From an uncultured Oscillospiraceae bacterium (GTDB taxonomy: Bacteria; Bacillota; Clostridia; Oscillospirales; Oscillospiraceae), in assembly GCA_934636305.1 (NCBI GenBank), contig CAKUAM010000007.1, positions 1 to 45,429 on the forward strand: a DNA stretch of 45,429 bases, in the 5' to 3' direction. Position numbers and translations under genes: made by a program. The notes beneath the pieces are model-generated. The model saw only the letters and a list, made by a program, of their open reading frames with translations, did not search any database and was not told where the DNA came from. Shown here in pieces: positions 14,915-23,269 of this stretch (positions within the stretch are counted from its first letter, which is position 1; every line of letters starts with the position of its first letter).

Positions 14915-15881
14915 GACGGGCTCCACGGATGTTTATTATAATTTTGGGCTGGAGTACTATTTTGCAGCGGAAAAAAAGCTGCCGGATGATGTACTGCTGT
15001 TCTGGCGGACGACGCCGACACTGATGGTCGGTAAATATCAGAATGTGCTGGAGGAAATCAACAAGCCGTATGCCGAAGCGCATGGAATCCATGTGGTGCG
15101 GCGCATGTCCGGCGGAGGGACAATTTATACGGACATGGGCGGATGGCAGTTTACCTTTATCCAGCATGTCCAGCAACATGAGATCTGTTTTGGCCAGTAT
15201 ATCCAGCCTGTCGTGGATGCTGTGTGCGAGCTTGGGGCGGAGGCGGGCTTCAATGGCCGCAATGACCTGCTCATTGGGGGAAAAAAATTCTCCGGTAATG
15301 CGCAGTACCGGCTGCCCGGGTGCATTGTGCATCATGGCTCGCTGCTGTACGATACGGATATTGCACAGATGGTGGCTGCAACGACGGTCGATCCATATAA
15401 GATTCTTTCCAAAAGCATCAAATCTGTCCGGGATCGTGTGACAAATATCTCGGAGCACCTTCCAAAGAAGCTGACAGCAGAGCAGTTCAAGGCGTGCATG
15501 GTGCGCCATCTGATGCGCGGAAGCACAGCTGTTTACCAGCTGACCAGGGAAGACGACGCGCGGATCCGGCAGCTTGCCGAAGAACGATTTGCCTCGTGGG
15601 CGGCAATCTATGGCGCAAATCCGCGTTTTAATATCGAACATACGGGCCATTTTGCAGGCGGAAAGCTGCAGCTGAAGCTGGAGGTACGGCACGGTGTGAT
15701 CCGTGAGGCATCTGTATTTGGCGATTTTTTCTCCACATTGGATGCAGAGGCCATTGCTGCGGCCATGACCGGGATACGATATGACCGGCAGTCGCTGCTT
15801 ACGGCCCTGCGGGAGCGCGAAATTGATGGGAAAATCTATCAGATCTCGGCGGAGGATATCGCCGGATTGATTGCTGAGTAA
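14901..15881 (+). CDS. lplA: Lipoate--protein ligase A, second copy
   Basis: The enzyme activates free lipoate with ATP and transfers it to a lipoyl domain. The 326-residue protein looks like a canonical two-domain Lpl[20 protein letters not shown] (67-85), [17 protein letters not shown] (119-135, Lys129 as conserved lysine), [11 protein letters not shown], and [13 protein letters not shown] (171-183), followed by a C-terminal accessory domain (about 240-326). The ATG at 14901 lies inside the end of lipA (14-nt overlap) with GGAGG shortly upstream, so translation is coupled. It ends the cluster, with a terminator at 15891. Identity to the first ligase looks low, suggesting separate tasks rather than recent duplication. 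Confidence 0.92.
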   Translation: MIYIETGSTDVYYNFGLEYYFAAEKKLPDDVLLFWRTTPTLMVGKYQNVLEEINKPYAEAHGIHVVRRMSGGGTIYTDMGGWQFTFIQHVQQHEICFGQYIQPVVDAVCELGAEAGFNGRNDLLIGGKKFSGNAQYRLPGCIVHHGSLLYDTDIAQMVAATTVDPYKILSKSIKSVRDRVTNISEHLPKKLTAEQFKACMVRHLMRGSTAVYQLTREDDARIRQLAEERFASWAAIYGANPRFNIEHTGHFAGGKLQLKLEVRHGVIREASVFGDFFSTLDAEAIAAAMTGIRYDRQSLLTALREREIDGKIYQISAEDIAGLIAE

Positions 15882-15890
15882 GCGCATGAT

Positions 15891-15930
15891 AAAATGGCTG
15901 TCGTGGGGAAAACTCCGGCAGCCATTTTTA
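15891..15930 (+). terminator. Rho-independent terminator of the lipoate cluster
   Basis: Stem AAAATGGCTG (15891-15900) with CAGCCATTTT (15919-15928), GC pairs at the loop, T-run at the 3' side. It starts 9 bp after the last stop codon. Confidence 0.85.
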
Positions 15931-16023
15931 TGGCCTTCGGACGAAAAACCTCCCCCGGGGAGCTTACGATTTGGATGTGGGTCTGATAGAACAGGCCCAA
16001 GAACAAAAAAAGAGCGATTCCCC

Positions 16024-16446
16024 ATGAAGCGACTCATCCCCTTGCTGCTTGCGCTTGTCGGCACCAACCGCGCGGCGCAGCGCATGGGGCAGTATCCGCA
16101 CCAGTTTTCCGGCGGAATGCGCCAGCGGGCCGTCATGGCCATTGCGCTGGCTGGACGGCCGCAGATTCTCATCGCCGACGAGCCGACGACGGCGCTGGAT
16201 GTGACCATTCAGGCGCAGATTCTGGATCTGCTGCGCCAGATCCAGCGGAAGCCCGGCACGGCGGCAATTTTGGTTTTCCATGATCTCGGCGTTGTGGCGC
16301 GGGCAGCAGATCGTGCGGCTGTGATGTACACGGGGGATACTGTGGAGCTCGGTACGGCGGAGGAGATCTATTACGACCCGCGCCACCCGTATACCTGGGC
16401 GCTTATGCGGGTGCTGCCGCTGGCGTTGGCAGTTTTCAGATACACC
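16024..16446 (+). pseudogene. Remnant of an oligopeptide/dipeptide ABC transporter ATPase (OppD/DppD type)
   Basis: Only the middle of the ATPase survives: [20 protein letters not shown] (the family-typical [13 protein letters not shown] signature), Walker [14 protein letters not shown], the H-loop [14 protein letters not shown], and [14 protein letters not shown]. The Walker A half is missing upstream; the frame begins [13 protein letters not shown], which looks like a signal peptide or chance sequence joined to the remnant. The usual C-terminal Cys-rich region is missing: homology stops where the right end of element C begins (16423-16447). With both ends gone and no permease or binding-protein genes nearby, I call it a pseudogene. 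The open frame itself continues into repeat DNA to 16569. Confidence 0.75.
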
Positions 16447-16447
16447 C
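16423..16447. repeat. Solo right end of element C (copy C2)
   Basis: This 25-bp stretch matches 9139-9163 (the right end of element C1) at all but two positions, including the whole CAGTTTTCAGATACAC end. It marks exactly where recognisable OppD-type coding sequence stops. Confidence 0.65.
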
Positions 16448-16481
16448 CAGATCTTTCCCGTGCAGGCCGCAAGACCAATGC

Positions 16482-16515
16482 AAAAAGGTACGTCCGTGAA
16501 AGTTGGACGTACCTT
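16482..16515 (-). terminator. Terminator-like hairpin downstream of capA
   Basis: Perfect 11-bp stem AAGGTACGTCC (16485-16495) with GGACGTACCTT (16505-16515). On the minus strand it is followed by a T-run (A-run 16482-16486). It could end the leftward DUF1846-nagZ-capA transcript, about 250 nt past the last stop. Confidence 0.6.
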
Positions 16516-16534
16516 CTATTTATAGCACTTCTTA

Positions 16535-16742
16535 AATTGCAGCTGTTTTCAAATTTGATGCGGAAATGACGGGCGGCGCGTAGTGAGATTCCGGTGCGGT
16601 GTGTTGGGGCGATATGAGTTCTGTCAGACTTGTTCGTTGCCTGAACGCAGAGGAAGCATGTACCAACCGCGTCTCCAAGCGCCCCTTTTCTCCCCCATCT
16701 TTTCCGGCAAGGCGGAAAAGATGGGGCCGCCGGAGGCAGAAC
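16535..16742 (-). repeat. Dispersed repeat A, copy A2 (inverted, lacks the first module)
   Basis: On the minus strand it begins CTGCCTCCGGCGG, forms a perfect hairpin CCCCATCTTTTCCG / CGGAAAAGATGGGG, then runs through GAGAAAAGGGGCGCTTGG and GTTCAGGCAA to CGCCGCCCGTCATTTCCG. It matches A1 and A3 in the same order. The AGAAACGG/CCGTTTCT inverted-arm module at the left of A1, A3 and A4 is absent. Confidence 0.75.
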
Positions 16743-16766
16743 AACAAGGGCATAAGATATGAGCTG

Positions 16767-18038
16767 CTATCCGACAATGCTTTCGTACAGCTCCTGCATG
16801 GCCTCCACCGTGCATTCGGAGAACCGGTTCTGTGCGGCAAGCTCGGGCGTGTAGTCGGCAAGCAGCATGGGACGGTAGGAATACCAGTCGGTTTCCGGAT
16901 TGCGGAGCACGACGTTGACAGTCGGCTGCAGATCATACGTCTCGGCCCACGTTCCGCTGTCATCCTTGACGATCGTGACGGATGCCATGCCGCCCAACAG
17001 GTTGATTTTCTCTGTCTGATGGGAAAGGAAATTGCCGAGACTGTAATAGACCGGCACATCCCGGCCATCGCTGGCGGTCAGCAGCTCCACCGGCTGCAGC
17101 GTATGCGTATGCCCGCCGATGATGAGATCCGCGCCGGCATCTGCCAGACTCTGCGCCCAGCTGCGCTGATTGTCGTCAGCAGAGAAGGTATCCTCTGTGC
17201 CCCAATGGGGAAAAACGATTACAAAATCAGCAGACTGTTTTGCCTGGGAAACGCGCGCGCAGACGGTATCCCTGCTGAACAGGGTATCGACCATCCACGA
17301 CTGCGCCGGTGCGGAGTTGTTGAAGCCGTAGGTGAAGTTCAGCATGGCGATGCGAATGCCGTTTTTCTCAAGAATGGGGATCTTTTCAGACTCTGCCTCG
17401 GAGGCATACTCCCCAAGCGTTATGATTTCCGGAAAGTTATCATGGAAATAGCTGAGCGTATCGGTGACGCCGGTTTCCAGCTTGTCATAGCAGTGGTTGC
17501 TTGCCAGCGTTACGACGTCAAAGGCGGCTCCGGCAATCGCATCGGCCACCTCGACCGGCGTTCCAAAAACCGGATAGCTGGAAATGAGGCTGCGGTTTTT
17601 GACAAGCGGCGTCTCCTGATGGATGCAGGCAATATCGTATTGCTCCGCAATGGGGCGGATGTCATCATAAAAGGAGGAAAAATCGTATCCGCCGTCCGGC
17701 GTTTCCGCAGACCAGTAGACACAGTTATGGATGAGGTTATCCCCCACAGCCATAAGCGTAACGCGGCTGGCCTCCGGCTGCTGCGGCTGCGCGGAAACGG
17801 CGGGATCCTCCTCCGGACGTGTATCTGCCGCAGATTCCTGGGCAGGAGTGTCGGGGGAGGCGGGCGTGGAGGCGGGCGCCTGCGCGGCTTCTTTGGCGGC
17901 CTTCGCGTCCGACATACGCGGCTGGAACGCCGCCTGCAGGACGCTGTAGCCGCCGAAGCCGACAGCGCCAAGCAGCAGAAGAATCAATAAAAGTCCCAGA
18001 ATCCACGATGGCTTTCGGCGGTCTCTCGGTGCTGACAA
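16767..18038 (-). CDS. CapA family protein (PGA_cap metallophosphatase-like), membrane-anchored
   Basis: CapA-family proteins have a calcineurin-like metallophosphatase fold and are linked to poly-gamma-glutamate capsule or peptidoglycan metabolism. The protein has a basic N-terminus, one membrane anchor (about 14-35, ILGLLLILLLLGAVGFGGY), a Pro/Ala/Glu-rich spacer (about 45-90), and an extracellular domain with LMAVGDNLIH, CIHQETPL, TLASNHCYD, FPHWGTE and IIGGHTHTLQP, the metal-binding motifs of the family. PgsB, PgsC and PgsE are absent, so capsule synthesis is unsupported. The TTG at 18038 is chosen because AAAGGA then stands 10 nt upstream; a GTG at 18047 (three codons longer) would leave only 1 nt. 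Last gene of a leftward set with a NagZ-like enzyme and a DUF1846 protein. Confidence 0.85.
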   Translation of the reverse strand: MSAPRDRRKPSWILGLLLILLLLGAVGFGGYSVLQAAFQPRMSDAKAAKEAAQAPASTPASPDTPAQESAADTRPEEDPAVSAQPQQPEASRVTLMAVGDNLIHNCVYWSAETPDGGYDFSSFYDDIRPIAEQYDIACIHQETPLVKNRSLISSYPVFGTPVEVADAIAGAAFDVVTLASNHCYDKLETGVTDTLSYFHDNFPEIITLGEYASEAESEKIPILEKNGIRIAMLNFTYGFNNSAPAQSWMVDTLFSRDTVCARVSQAKQSADFVIVFPHWGTEDTFSADDNQRSWAQSLADAGADLIIGGHTHTLQPVELLTASDGRDVPVYYSLGNFLSHQTEKINLLGGMASVTIVKDDSGTWAETYDLQPTVNVVLRNPETDWYSYRPMLLADYTPELAAQNRFSECTVEAMQELYESIVG

Positions 18039-18076
18039 GCGACTCACGTCCTTTCTGCTGCGGTGGGGCGGAACGG

Positions 18077-19432
18077 TTACTGCAAAATCCCGTATTCCGC
18101 CTTGACGGTCAGAATACGAAGAACACTCTCGTCGAGGCGTGCCTGCGGGATGGTGCCATCCTGAACGGCGGACTGCAGCGCGTCAAACGCACCCTGCAGG
18201 TCCTGCGGCATGAGAATCATATCGCAGCCGGCTTTGAAGGCGGCGACAGCGGCCTCCCCGGCGGAGTACCGGTCCGTGATGGCGGCCATGGAGTGGGAAT
18301 CTGTGATGATGACATTGTCGTACTGCAGCTTATTGCGAAGCAGATCGGTCACAATCACAGTGGACAGATCCGCTGGCGTATCATCGCCGACAATGTCGGG
18401 GTAGGACAGGTGCGTTACCATGACGAAGGGAACGCTGTCCTCGCTGGAAATGATGGATTCGAACGGCACAAGATCCACCTGCGTCAGCTCCTGCATGGAT
18501 TTTTTGACAATGGAGGTGCCGTTATGATCGTCGACGGTTGCGCTGCCATAGCCCGGGAAATGCTTCAGGCAGGGGACAACGCCGCCGGCGCGCAGACTCT
18601 TGACAATCACGCCGGCCAGCGACGCGCAAAGCTCCGGATCGGAGGAAAACGAGCGGCTGCCGATGACGCTGTCCGCGCCGGTGACAACGTCGCAGTCCGG
18701 CGCAAAGTCCAGATTGAAGCCAAGCCCTGTCAGGTTGGATGCCAGCGTCTGCCCTGCGGCATAGACGGCTGCCGGATCGGCGCTGTCGCCATAGGAGTGC
18801 ATGTCCGCAACCTTTGTGCCGCCGAGGGCGTCATTGCCGCCGATGCGGCTGACAGTGCCACCCTCCTCGTCCACGCCGAGAAACAGCGGGATTTTGGAAT
18901 AGGACTGCGTGTTTGCGAGCAGCCCGATGGCCTGCTCGCGCGTCTCAAGATTTTTTGCAAAATAAACGATGCCGCCGACAGGATATGCTTTCAGTGCGTT
19001 TTTGGTCGTTTCCCCGGCGACGGTCGCTGTTTCAACGCCTGTGACGGATTCCGGCGTGACAAAGAACAGCTGCCAGAGCTTTTCCTCCTGCGTCATGGAG
19101 GCCAGCGTGGCCGCGGCCTTTTGCTCGGCTGCGGACTGCGGCTCCGCGCTGCTGCCGGAGGGCTCCGTCTGCTCCGGCGTTTCCGCTGCAGCCGGGGGAT
19201 CCGGCTGGGCCGGCGCAGCTGTGTCCGGCAGATCTCCCTCGTAGGGGGCCTCGCGCTCCGGCTCAACCGTGGTCTGCGCAGCGTCAAACACACTGCCGGT
19301 TTCCAGGGATTCTACCGTTTTCGGCTGTTTTTCGGGCAGTGCTTTCCATAAAAGCACGCCGACGCCGCCGATGAGCAGAATACAGAAGATGACAATCAGA
19401 ATGGCGGGTAAATTGCTGCGCGGATGATCCAT
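18077..19432 (-). CDS. Glycoside hydrolase family 3 protein (NagZ-like), membrane-anchored
   Basis: GH3 NagZ-type enzymes remove N-acetylglucosamine from muropeptides or other beta-linked glycans. The 451-residue protein has an N-terminal membrane anchor (about 9-31), an acidic Pro/Thr/Ala-rich spacer (about 40-105), and a GH3 barrel containing LGVDEEGGTVSRIGG (the DqEGGxVxR motif), LDFAPDCDV, CLKHFPGYG...DDHNGTS (KHFPGHG...DSH in the family) and IITDSHSMAAI, whose Asp is the expected nucleophile. The KHFPGYG/DDH changes keep the acid-base dyad region recognisable. Located outside the membrane, it probably acts on cell wall during turnover. It lies 13 bp after the DUF1846 gene and 38 bp before capA. 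Confidence 0.88.
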   Translation of the reverse strand: MDHPRSNLPAILIVIFCILLIGGVGVLLWKALPEKQPKTVESLETGSVFDAAQTTVEPEREAPYEGDLPDTAAPAQPDPPAAAETPEQTEPSGSSAEPQSAAEQKAAATLASMTQEEKLWQLFFVTPESVTGVETATVAGETTKNALKAYPVGGIVYFAKNLETREQAIGLLANTQSYSKIPLFLGVDEEGGTVSRIGGNDALGGTKVADMHSYGDSADPAAVYAAGQTLASNLTGLGFNLDFAPDCDVVTGADSVIGSRSFSSDPELCASLAGVIVKSLRAGGVVPCLKHFPGYGSATVDDHNGTSIVKKSMQELTQVDLVPFESIISSEDSVPFVMVTHLSYPDIVGDDTPADLSTVIVTDLLRNKLQYDNVIITDSHSMAAITDRYSAGEAAVAAFKAGCDMILMPQDLQGAFDALQSAVQDGTIPQARLDESVLRILTVKAEYGILQ

Positions 19433-19445
19433 AGATGCAGGTACC

Positions 19446-20930
19446 TCACTTGTGATAGAGCGAATGCGACTGATAGACGGGCTCGAAGGTGACGTTCATG
19501 CCAAGCCGCTTGAACGTCCCCTCATCCACAGCGGAGAGAATAACAGACGAGTGCACCTGGCTGCCGCGCAGGCTGGCAAGCGCCTCCATGGCAAGCTCCG
19601 CAGTGGGGTTGGTTACGGCACTGATGGACAGCGCAATGAGAATCTCATCGGTGTGCAGACGGGGGTTGGAGTTGCCCAGGTGCTCAATTTTCAGATGCTG
19701 GATGGGAGCGAGCACCATGGGGGCAATCAGGTTGACGCGGTCGTTGATCCCGGCGGAAAGCTTGATTGCGTTCAGAAGCGCCGCGCTGGCCGCGCCCATC
19801 AGGCCGGAGGTCTTGCCGGTGACGATCCGGCCGTCCGGCAGCTCAATGGCAGCGGCGGGCGCGCCGGTCTCGGCAGCCTTCTGCCGGGCGGCGGGGACTG
19901 TTTTGCGCATGGTGGGATCAAGATGCAGGAAGTTCATCAGCATTTCCTGCTTCCGCAGCTCCTCCGGCATGGCAATACCCTTTTTCACGGCGCAGGCTGT
20001 GGCGAAATAGCGGCGGATGATCTCCTGCCGGGAGGCCTCGCAGCAGACCTCGTCGTCACAGATGGCGAAGCCCGCCATGTTGACGCCCATGTCCGTGGGG
20101 CTCTTGTACGGGCACTGACCGAAGATTTCGCGGAAAATTGTCTCCAGAACGGGGAAAATTTCAATATCGCGGTTATAGTTGACGGTCGTTTCGCCGTAGG
20201 CCTCCAGATGGAACGGGTCAATCATGTTGACATCGGCAAGATCGGCGGTGGCCGCCTCGTAAGCAAGATTTACCGGGTGCTTGAGCGGCAGGTTCCAGAT
20301 GGGGAAGGTCTCATACTTGGCGTATCCTGCGTTCACGCCGCGCTGATGCTCCTGATAGAGCTGGCTGAGGCAGGTCGCCATCTTGCCCGAGCCGGGGCCT
20401 GGCGCGGTGACAATGACGATGGGGCGGCTGGTCTCGATATACTCGTTTTTGCCGTAGCCGTCGTCAGAGACGATCAGGTTGATATTTGACGGGTAATCGG
20501 CAATGGGATAGTGCCGGTAGACCTTGACGCCCAGAGCCTCCAGCTTGCGCTGGAACGCCTCTGCGGCCTGCTGGCCGGCGTACTGCGTGATGACGACGCT
20601 GCCGACATACAGCCCGATGGAGCGGAAGGTGTCAATGAGGCGCATCACGTCCAGATCATAGGTGATGCCAAGATCGCCGCGGCGCTTGTTCATTTCGATA
20701 TGTGCGGCGTTGATGGCGATGATGATCTCAGCCTGCTCCTTGAGCTGCAGCAGGACCTTCATTTTGCTGTCCGGCAGAAAGCCGGGCAGTACGCGCGAGG
20801 CGTGATAATCGTCAAACAGCTTGCCGCCGAACTCCAGATAGAGCTTGCCGCCGAAGGTGTGGACGCGCTCTAAAATCCGTTCTGACTGCAGGCGCAGGTA
20901 TTTTTCAAGGTCAAATCCGATCTTTGCCAT
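19446..20930 (-). CDS. DUF1846 domain-containing protein
   Basis: The 494-residue cytoplasmic protein matches the DUF1846 family in length and pattern. It opens with [20 protein letters not shown], followed by [35 protein letters not shown], a nucleotide-binding-like loop [18 protein letters not shown], and [24 protein letters not shown]. Members are widespread in Firmicutes. Their catalytic activity is not established as far as I know, although the GPGSGK loop suggests phosphate or nucleotide binding. The ATG at 20930 has AAAGGAAA upstream. It leads the leftward three-gene set and is divergent from parE. Confidence 0.9.
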   Translation of the reverse strand: MAKIGFDLEKYLRLQSERILERVHTFGGKLYLEFGGKLFDDYHASRVLPGFLPDSKMKVLLQLKEQAEIIIAINAAHIEMNKRRGDLGITYDLDVMRLIDTFRSIGLYVGSVVITQYAGQQAAEAFQRKLEALGVKVYRHYPIADYPSNINLIVSDDGYGKNEYIETSRPIVIVTAPGPGSGKMATCLSQLYQEHQRGVNAGYAKYETFPIWNLPLKHPVNLAYEAATADLADVNMIDPFHLEAYGETTVNYNRDIEIFPVLETIFREIFGQCPYKSPTDMGVNMAGFAICDDEVCCEASRQEIIRRYFATACAVKKGIAMPEELRKQEMLMNFLHLDPTMRKTVPAARQKAAETGAPAAAIELPDGRIVTGKTSGLMGAASAALLNAIKLSAGINDRVNLIAPMVLAPIQHLKIEHLGNSNPRLHTDEILIALSISAVTNPTAELAMEALASLRGSQVHSSVILSAVDEGTFKRLGMNVTFEPVYQSHSLYHK

Positions 20931-21087
20931 AGTGTTCTCGTTTCCTTTTTCACTCAGTAATAGTTCTACAACCTAAATGATACCGCGAATCGCCGGGAAC
21001 TGCAACTGCCTGCCGCTCAAAAAATAAAACAAAGTTTCAGGGGGATTTTTGCATGGTTTCGACAAGTTTTCGTAAAATGGGGTAAAC

Positions 21088-21116
21088 TTGACTTTGAGCC
21101 GGAAAAAAGGTATACT
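21088..21116 (+). promoter_or_regulatory. Predicted sigma-A promoter of the topoisomerase operon
   Basis: TTGACT (21088-21093), 17-bp spacer, TATACT (21111-21116), 60 bp before the parE-like start. Confidence 0.85.
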
Positions 21117-21176
21117 AAATTCAATATAGTGGGTTTTTAGCCCCATCAACAGCACGAAATATTGTGAGGAATCAGA

Positions 21177-23156
21177 ATGAAACAACAAAAAGCCTACGGA
21201 AACGAGTCGATTTCGTCTCTCAAGGGCGCGGATCGTGTCCGGCTGCGTCCGGCCGTTATTTTTGGCTCTGACGGGCTTGAGGGCTGTGAGCACGCAGTGT
21301 TTGAAATCCTCTCCAACGCCATCGACGAGGCGCGCGAGGGGCATGGCAAGCAGATCCTTGTGACCCGGTATGCCGACCACTCCATCGAGGTGGAGGATTT
21401 TGGCCGCGGCTGCCCGGTCGACTGGAACGAAAAAGAGGGAAAATATAACTGGGAGCTTGTCTTTTGTGAGCTCTATGCCGGCGGCAAATACCAGAACAAT
21501 ACCGGCGGCGATTATGAATATTCGCTTGGCCTCAACGGCCTTGGCGCGTGCGCCACGCAGTATTCGTCGGAATATTTTGACGCGACCATCCGCCGCGACG
21601 GCTTCAAATACTCGCTGCATTTTGAAAAGGGCGAGCTTGTGGGCAAGATGAAAAAGGAGCCGACAGACCGCAAGACAACGGGCTCGACATTCCACTGGAA
21701 GCCGGATCTGGCCGTATTTACCGATATCGATATTCCGAAGGAATACTTTGCGGACATTCTCAAGCGGCAGGCTGTTGTCAATGCCGGCGTGACCTTTACG
21801 TTCCGCGATGAGGAAAACGGGAAGTTCACCCGCACGGATTATTGCTATCCCAACGGCATTCTCGACTATGTGGGGGAGATTGCAGGCGAGCAGACGCTCA
21901 CCATGCCGCAGTTCTGGCAGGCGGAGCGCAAGGGACGCGACCGTGAGGACAAGCCGGAATACAAGGTGAAGATCTCTGCCGCGCTGTGCTTCTCCAACCG
22001 CGTGAACCGGATTGAATATTACCACAATTCCTCCTGGCTTGAGCATGGCGGCGCGCCGGAAAAGGCGGTCAAGAATGCGTTTGTCTATGCCATTGATGCC
22101 TATCTGAAGCAGACAAACAAATATACCAGGGCGGAATCCAAAATTACGTTCCAGGATGTGGCGGACTGTCTGGTGCTGGTGACGAACTGCTTCTCGACGC
22201 AGACGTCCTATGAGAACCAGACAAAAAAGGCCATCACGAATAAATTTGTCCAGGACGCCATGACGGAGTTCTTCCGGGAGCGGCTGCATGTCTATTTTAT
22301 CGAGAACAAGCAGGAGGCCGACCGCATTGCCGATCAGGTGCTTGTCAACAAAAGAAGCCGCGAATCGGCGGAAAAGGCGCGCCTGAACATCAAGAAAAAG
22401 CTGACCGGAAATCTGGACATTGCCAACCGCGTGCAGAAATTTGTCGACTGCCGGACAAAGGACGTGTCAAAGCGGGAAATCTACATCGTCGAGGGCGATT
22501 CTGCCCTTGGTTCAGTCAAGCTCTCGCGTGATGCGGAATTTCAGGGGATCATGCCCGTGCGCGGAAAGATCCTCAACTGTCTGAAGGCTGACTACGACCG
22601 TATATTCAAGTCCGATATCATCACGGATCTGATCCGTGTGCTTGGCTGCGGTGTGGAGGTGCAGACGAAAAAGACAAAGGATCTGTCGGCATTTGATCTG
22701 GCCAATCTGCGCTGGAACAAGGTTATCATCTGTACCGATGCCGACGTCGACGGCTATCAGATCCGCACGCTGATCCTCACGATGATTTACCGCCTCTGCC
22801 CGACGCTCATTCAGGAGGGCTATGTGTATATCGCGGAGTCGCCGCTGTATGAGATCACGTGCAAGGACAAGACGTGGTTTGCCTATACGGATGCGGAGAA
22901 GGCGGAGATTGTGAAGTCGCTGGAGGGGAAGAAGGTCTCTATCAGCCGCTCGAAGGGTCTTGGCGAAAATGACCCGGAGATGATGTGGATGACGACGATG
23001 AACCCGGCCACCCGCCGGCTGATCAAGGTCATGCCGGAGGACATGGCGCGTACCATGCAGGTGTTTGATCTGCTGCTGGGCGACAATCTGCAGGGAAGAA
23101 AAGAGCATATCGCCGAGAATGGCTATAAATATCTCGACCAACTGGATGTGTCGTAA
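21177..23156 (+). CDS. parE: Type IIA DNA topoisomerase subunit B (ParE/GyrB-like)
   Basis: This ATPase subunit drives strand passage by type IIA topoisomerase; with the next gene it forms an A2B2 enzyme that relaxes or decatenates DNA. The 659-residue protein has the GHKL ATPase motifs EILSNAIDEAREG, DFGRGCPVDW and the lid GLNGLGACAT, a transducer domain, the TOPRIM motif EGDSALG (439-445), the acidic DADVDG (521-526), and SRSKGLGENDPEMMW near the end. Motifs are recognisable but divergent (EGDSALGSVK for EGDSAGGSAK; GLNGLGACAT for GLHGVGAS), placing it with the paralogous clostridial pair rather than gyrB. No recF/gyrA context is present. Expression is from the promoter at 21088. Confidence 0.88.
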   Translation: MKQQKAYGNESISSLKGADRVRLRPAVIFGSDGLEGCEHAVFEILSNAIDEAREGHGKQILVTRYADHSIEVEDFGRGCPVDWNEKEGKYNWELVFCELYAGGKYQNNTGGDYEYSLGLNGLGACATQYSSEYFDATIRRDGFKYSLHFEKGELVGKMKKEPTDRKTTGSTFHWKPDLAVFTDIDIPKEYFADILKRQAVVNAGVTFTFRDEENGKFTRTDYCYPNGILDYVGEIAGEQTLTMPQFWQAERKGRDREDKPEYKVKISAALCFSNRVNRIEYYHNSSWLEHGGAPEKAVKNAFVYAIDAYLKQTNKYTRAESKITFQDVADCLVLVTNCFSTQTSYENQTKKAITNKFVQDAMTEFFRERLHVYFIENKQEADRIADQVLVNKRSRESAEKARLNIKKKLTGNLDIANRVQKFVDCRTKDVSKREIYIVEGDSALGSVKLSRDAEFQGIMPVRGKILNCLKADYDRIFKSDIITDLIRVLGCGVEVQTKKTKDLSAFDLANLRWNKVIICTDADVDGYQIRTLILTMIYRLCPTLIQEGYVYIAESPLYEITCKDKTWFAYTDAEKAEIVKSLEGKKVSISRSKGLGENDPEMMWMTTMNPATRRLIKVMPEDMARTMQVFDLLLGDNLQGRKEHIAENGYKYLDQLDVS

Positions 23157-23269
23157 CGGGCAGGCGCTTTTATCCCAGGCGCACTTGAATCTGAAAGACA
23201 GCGCCGACAGCCACTGCAGACCTTCCTGCGGAAGGGTGCGGAGGAACAAATCATAAGGAACGATCAAAT

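Noticed and set aside
16599..17990. Plus-strand frame opposite capA starting in repeat A2
   Set aside because: Starts in repeat DNA and then runs antisense to a supported gene.
16767..18038. Poly-gamma-glutamate capsule locus
   Set aside because: Only the CapA-like protein is present; no PgsB ligase or PgsC partner.
17819..19351. Plus-strand frame opposite nagZ and capA
   Set aside because: Antisense shadow of two genes with clear catalytic motifs.
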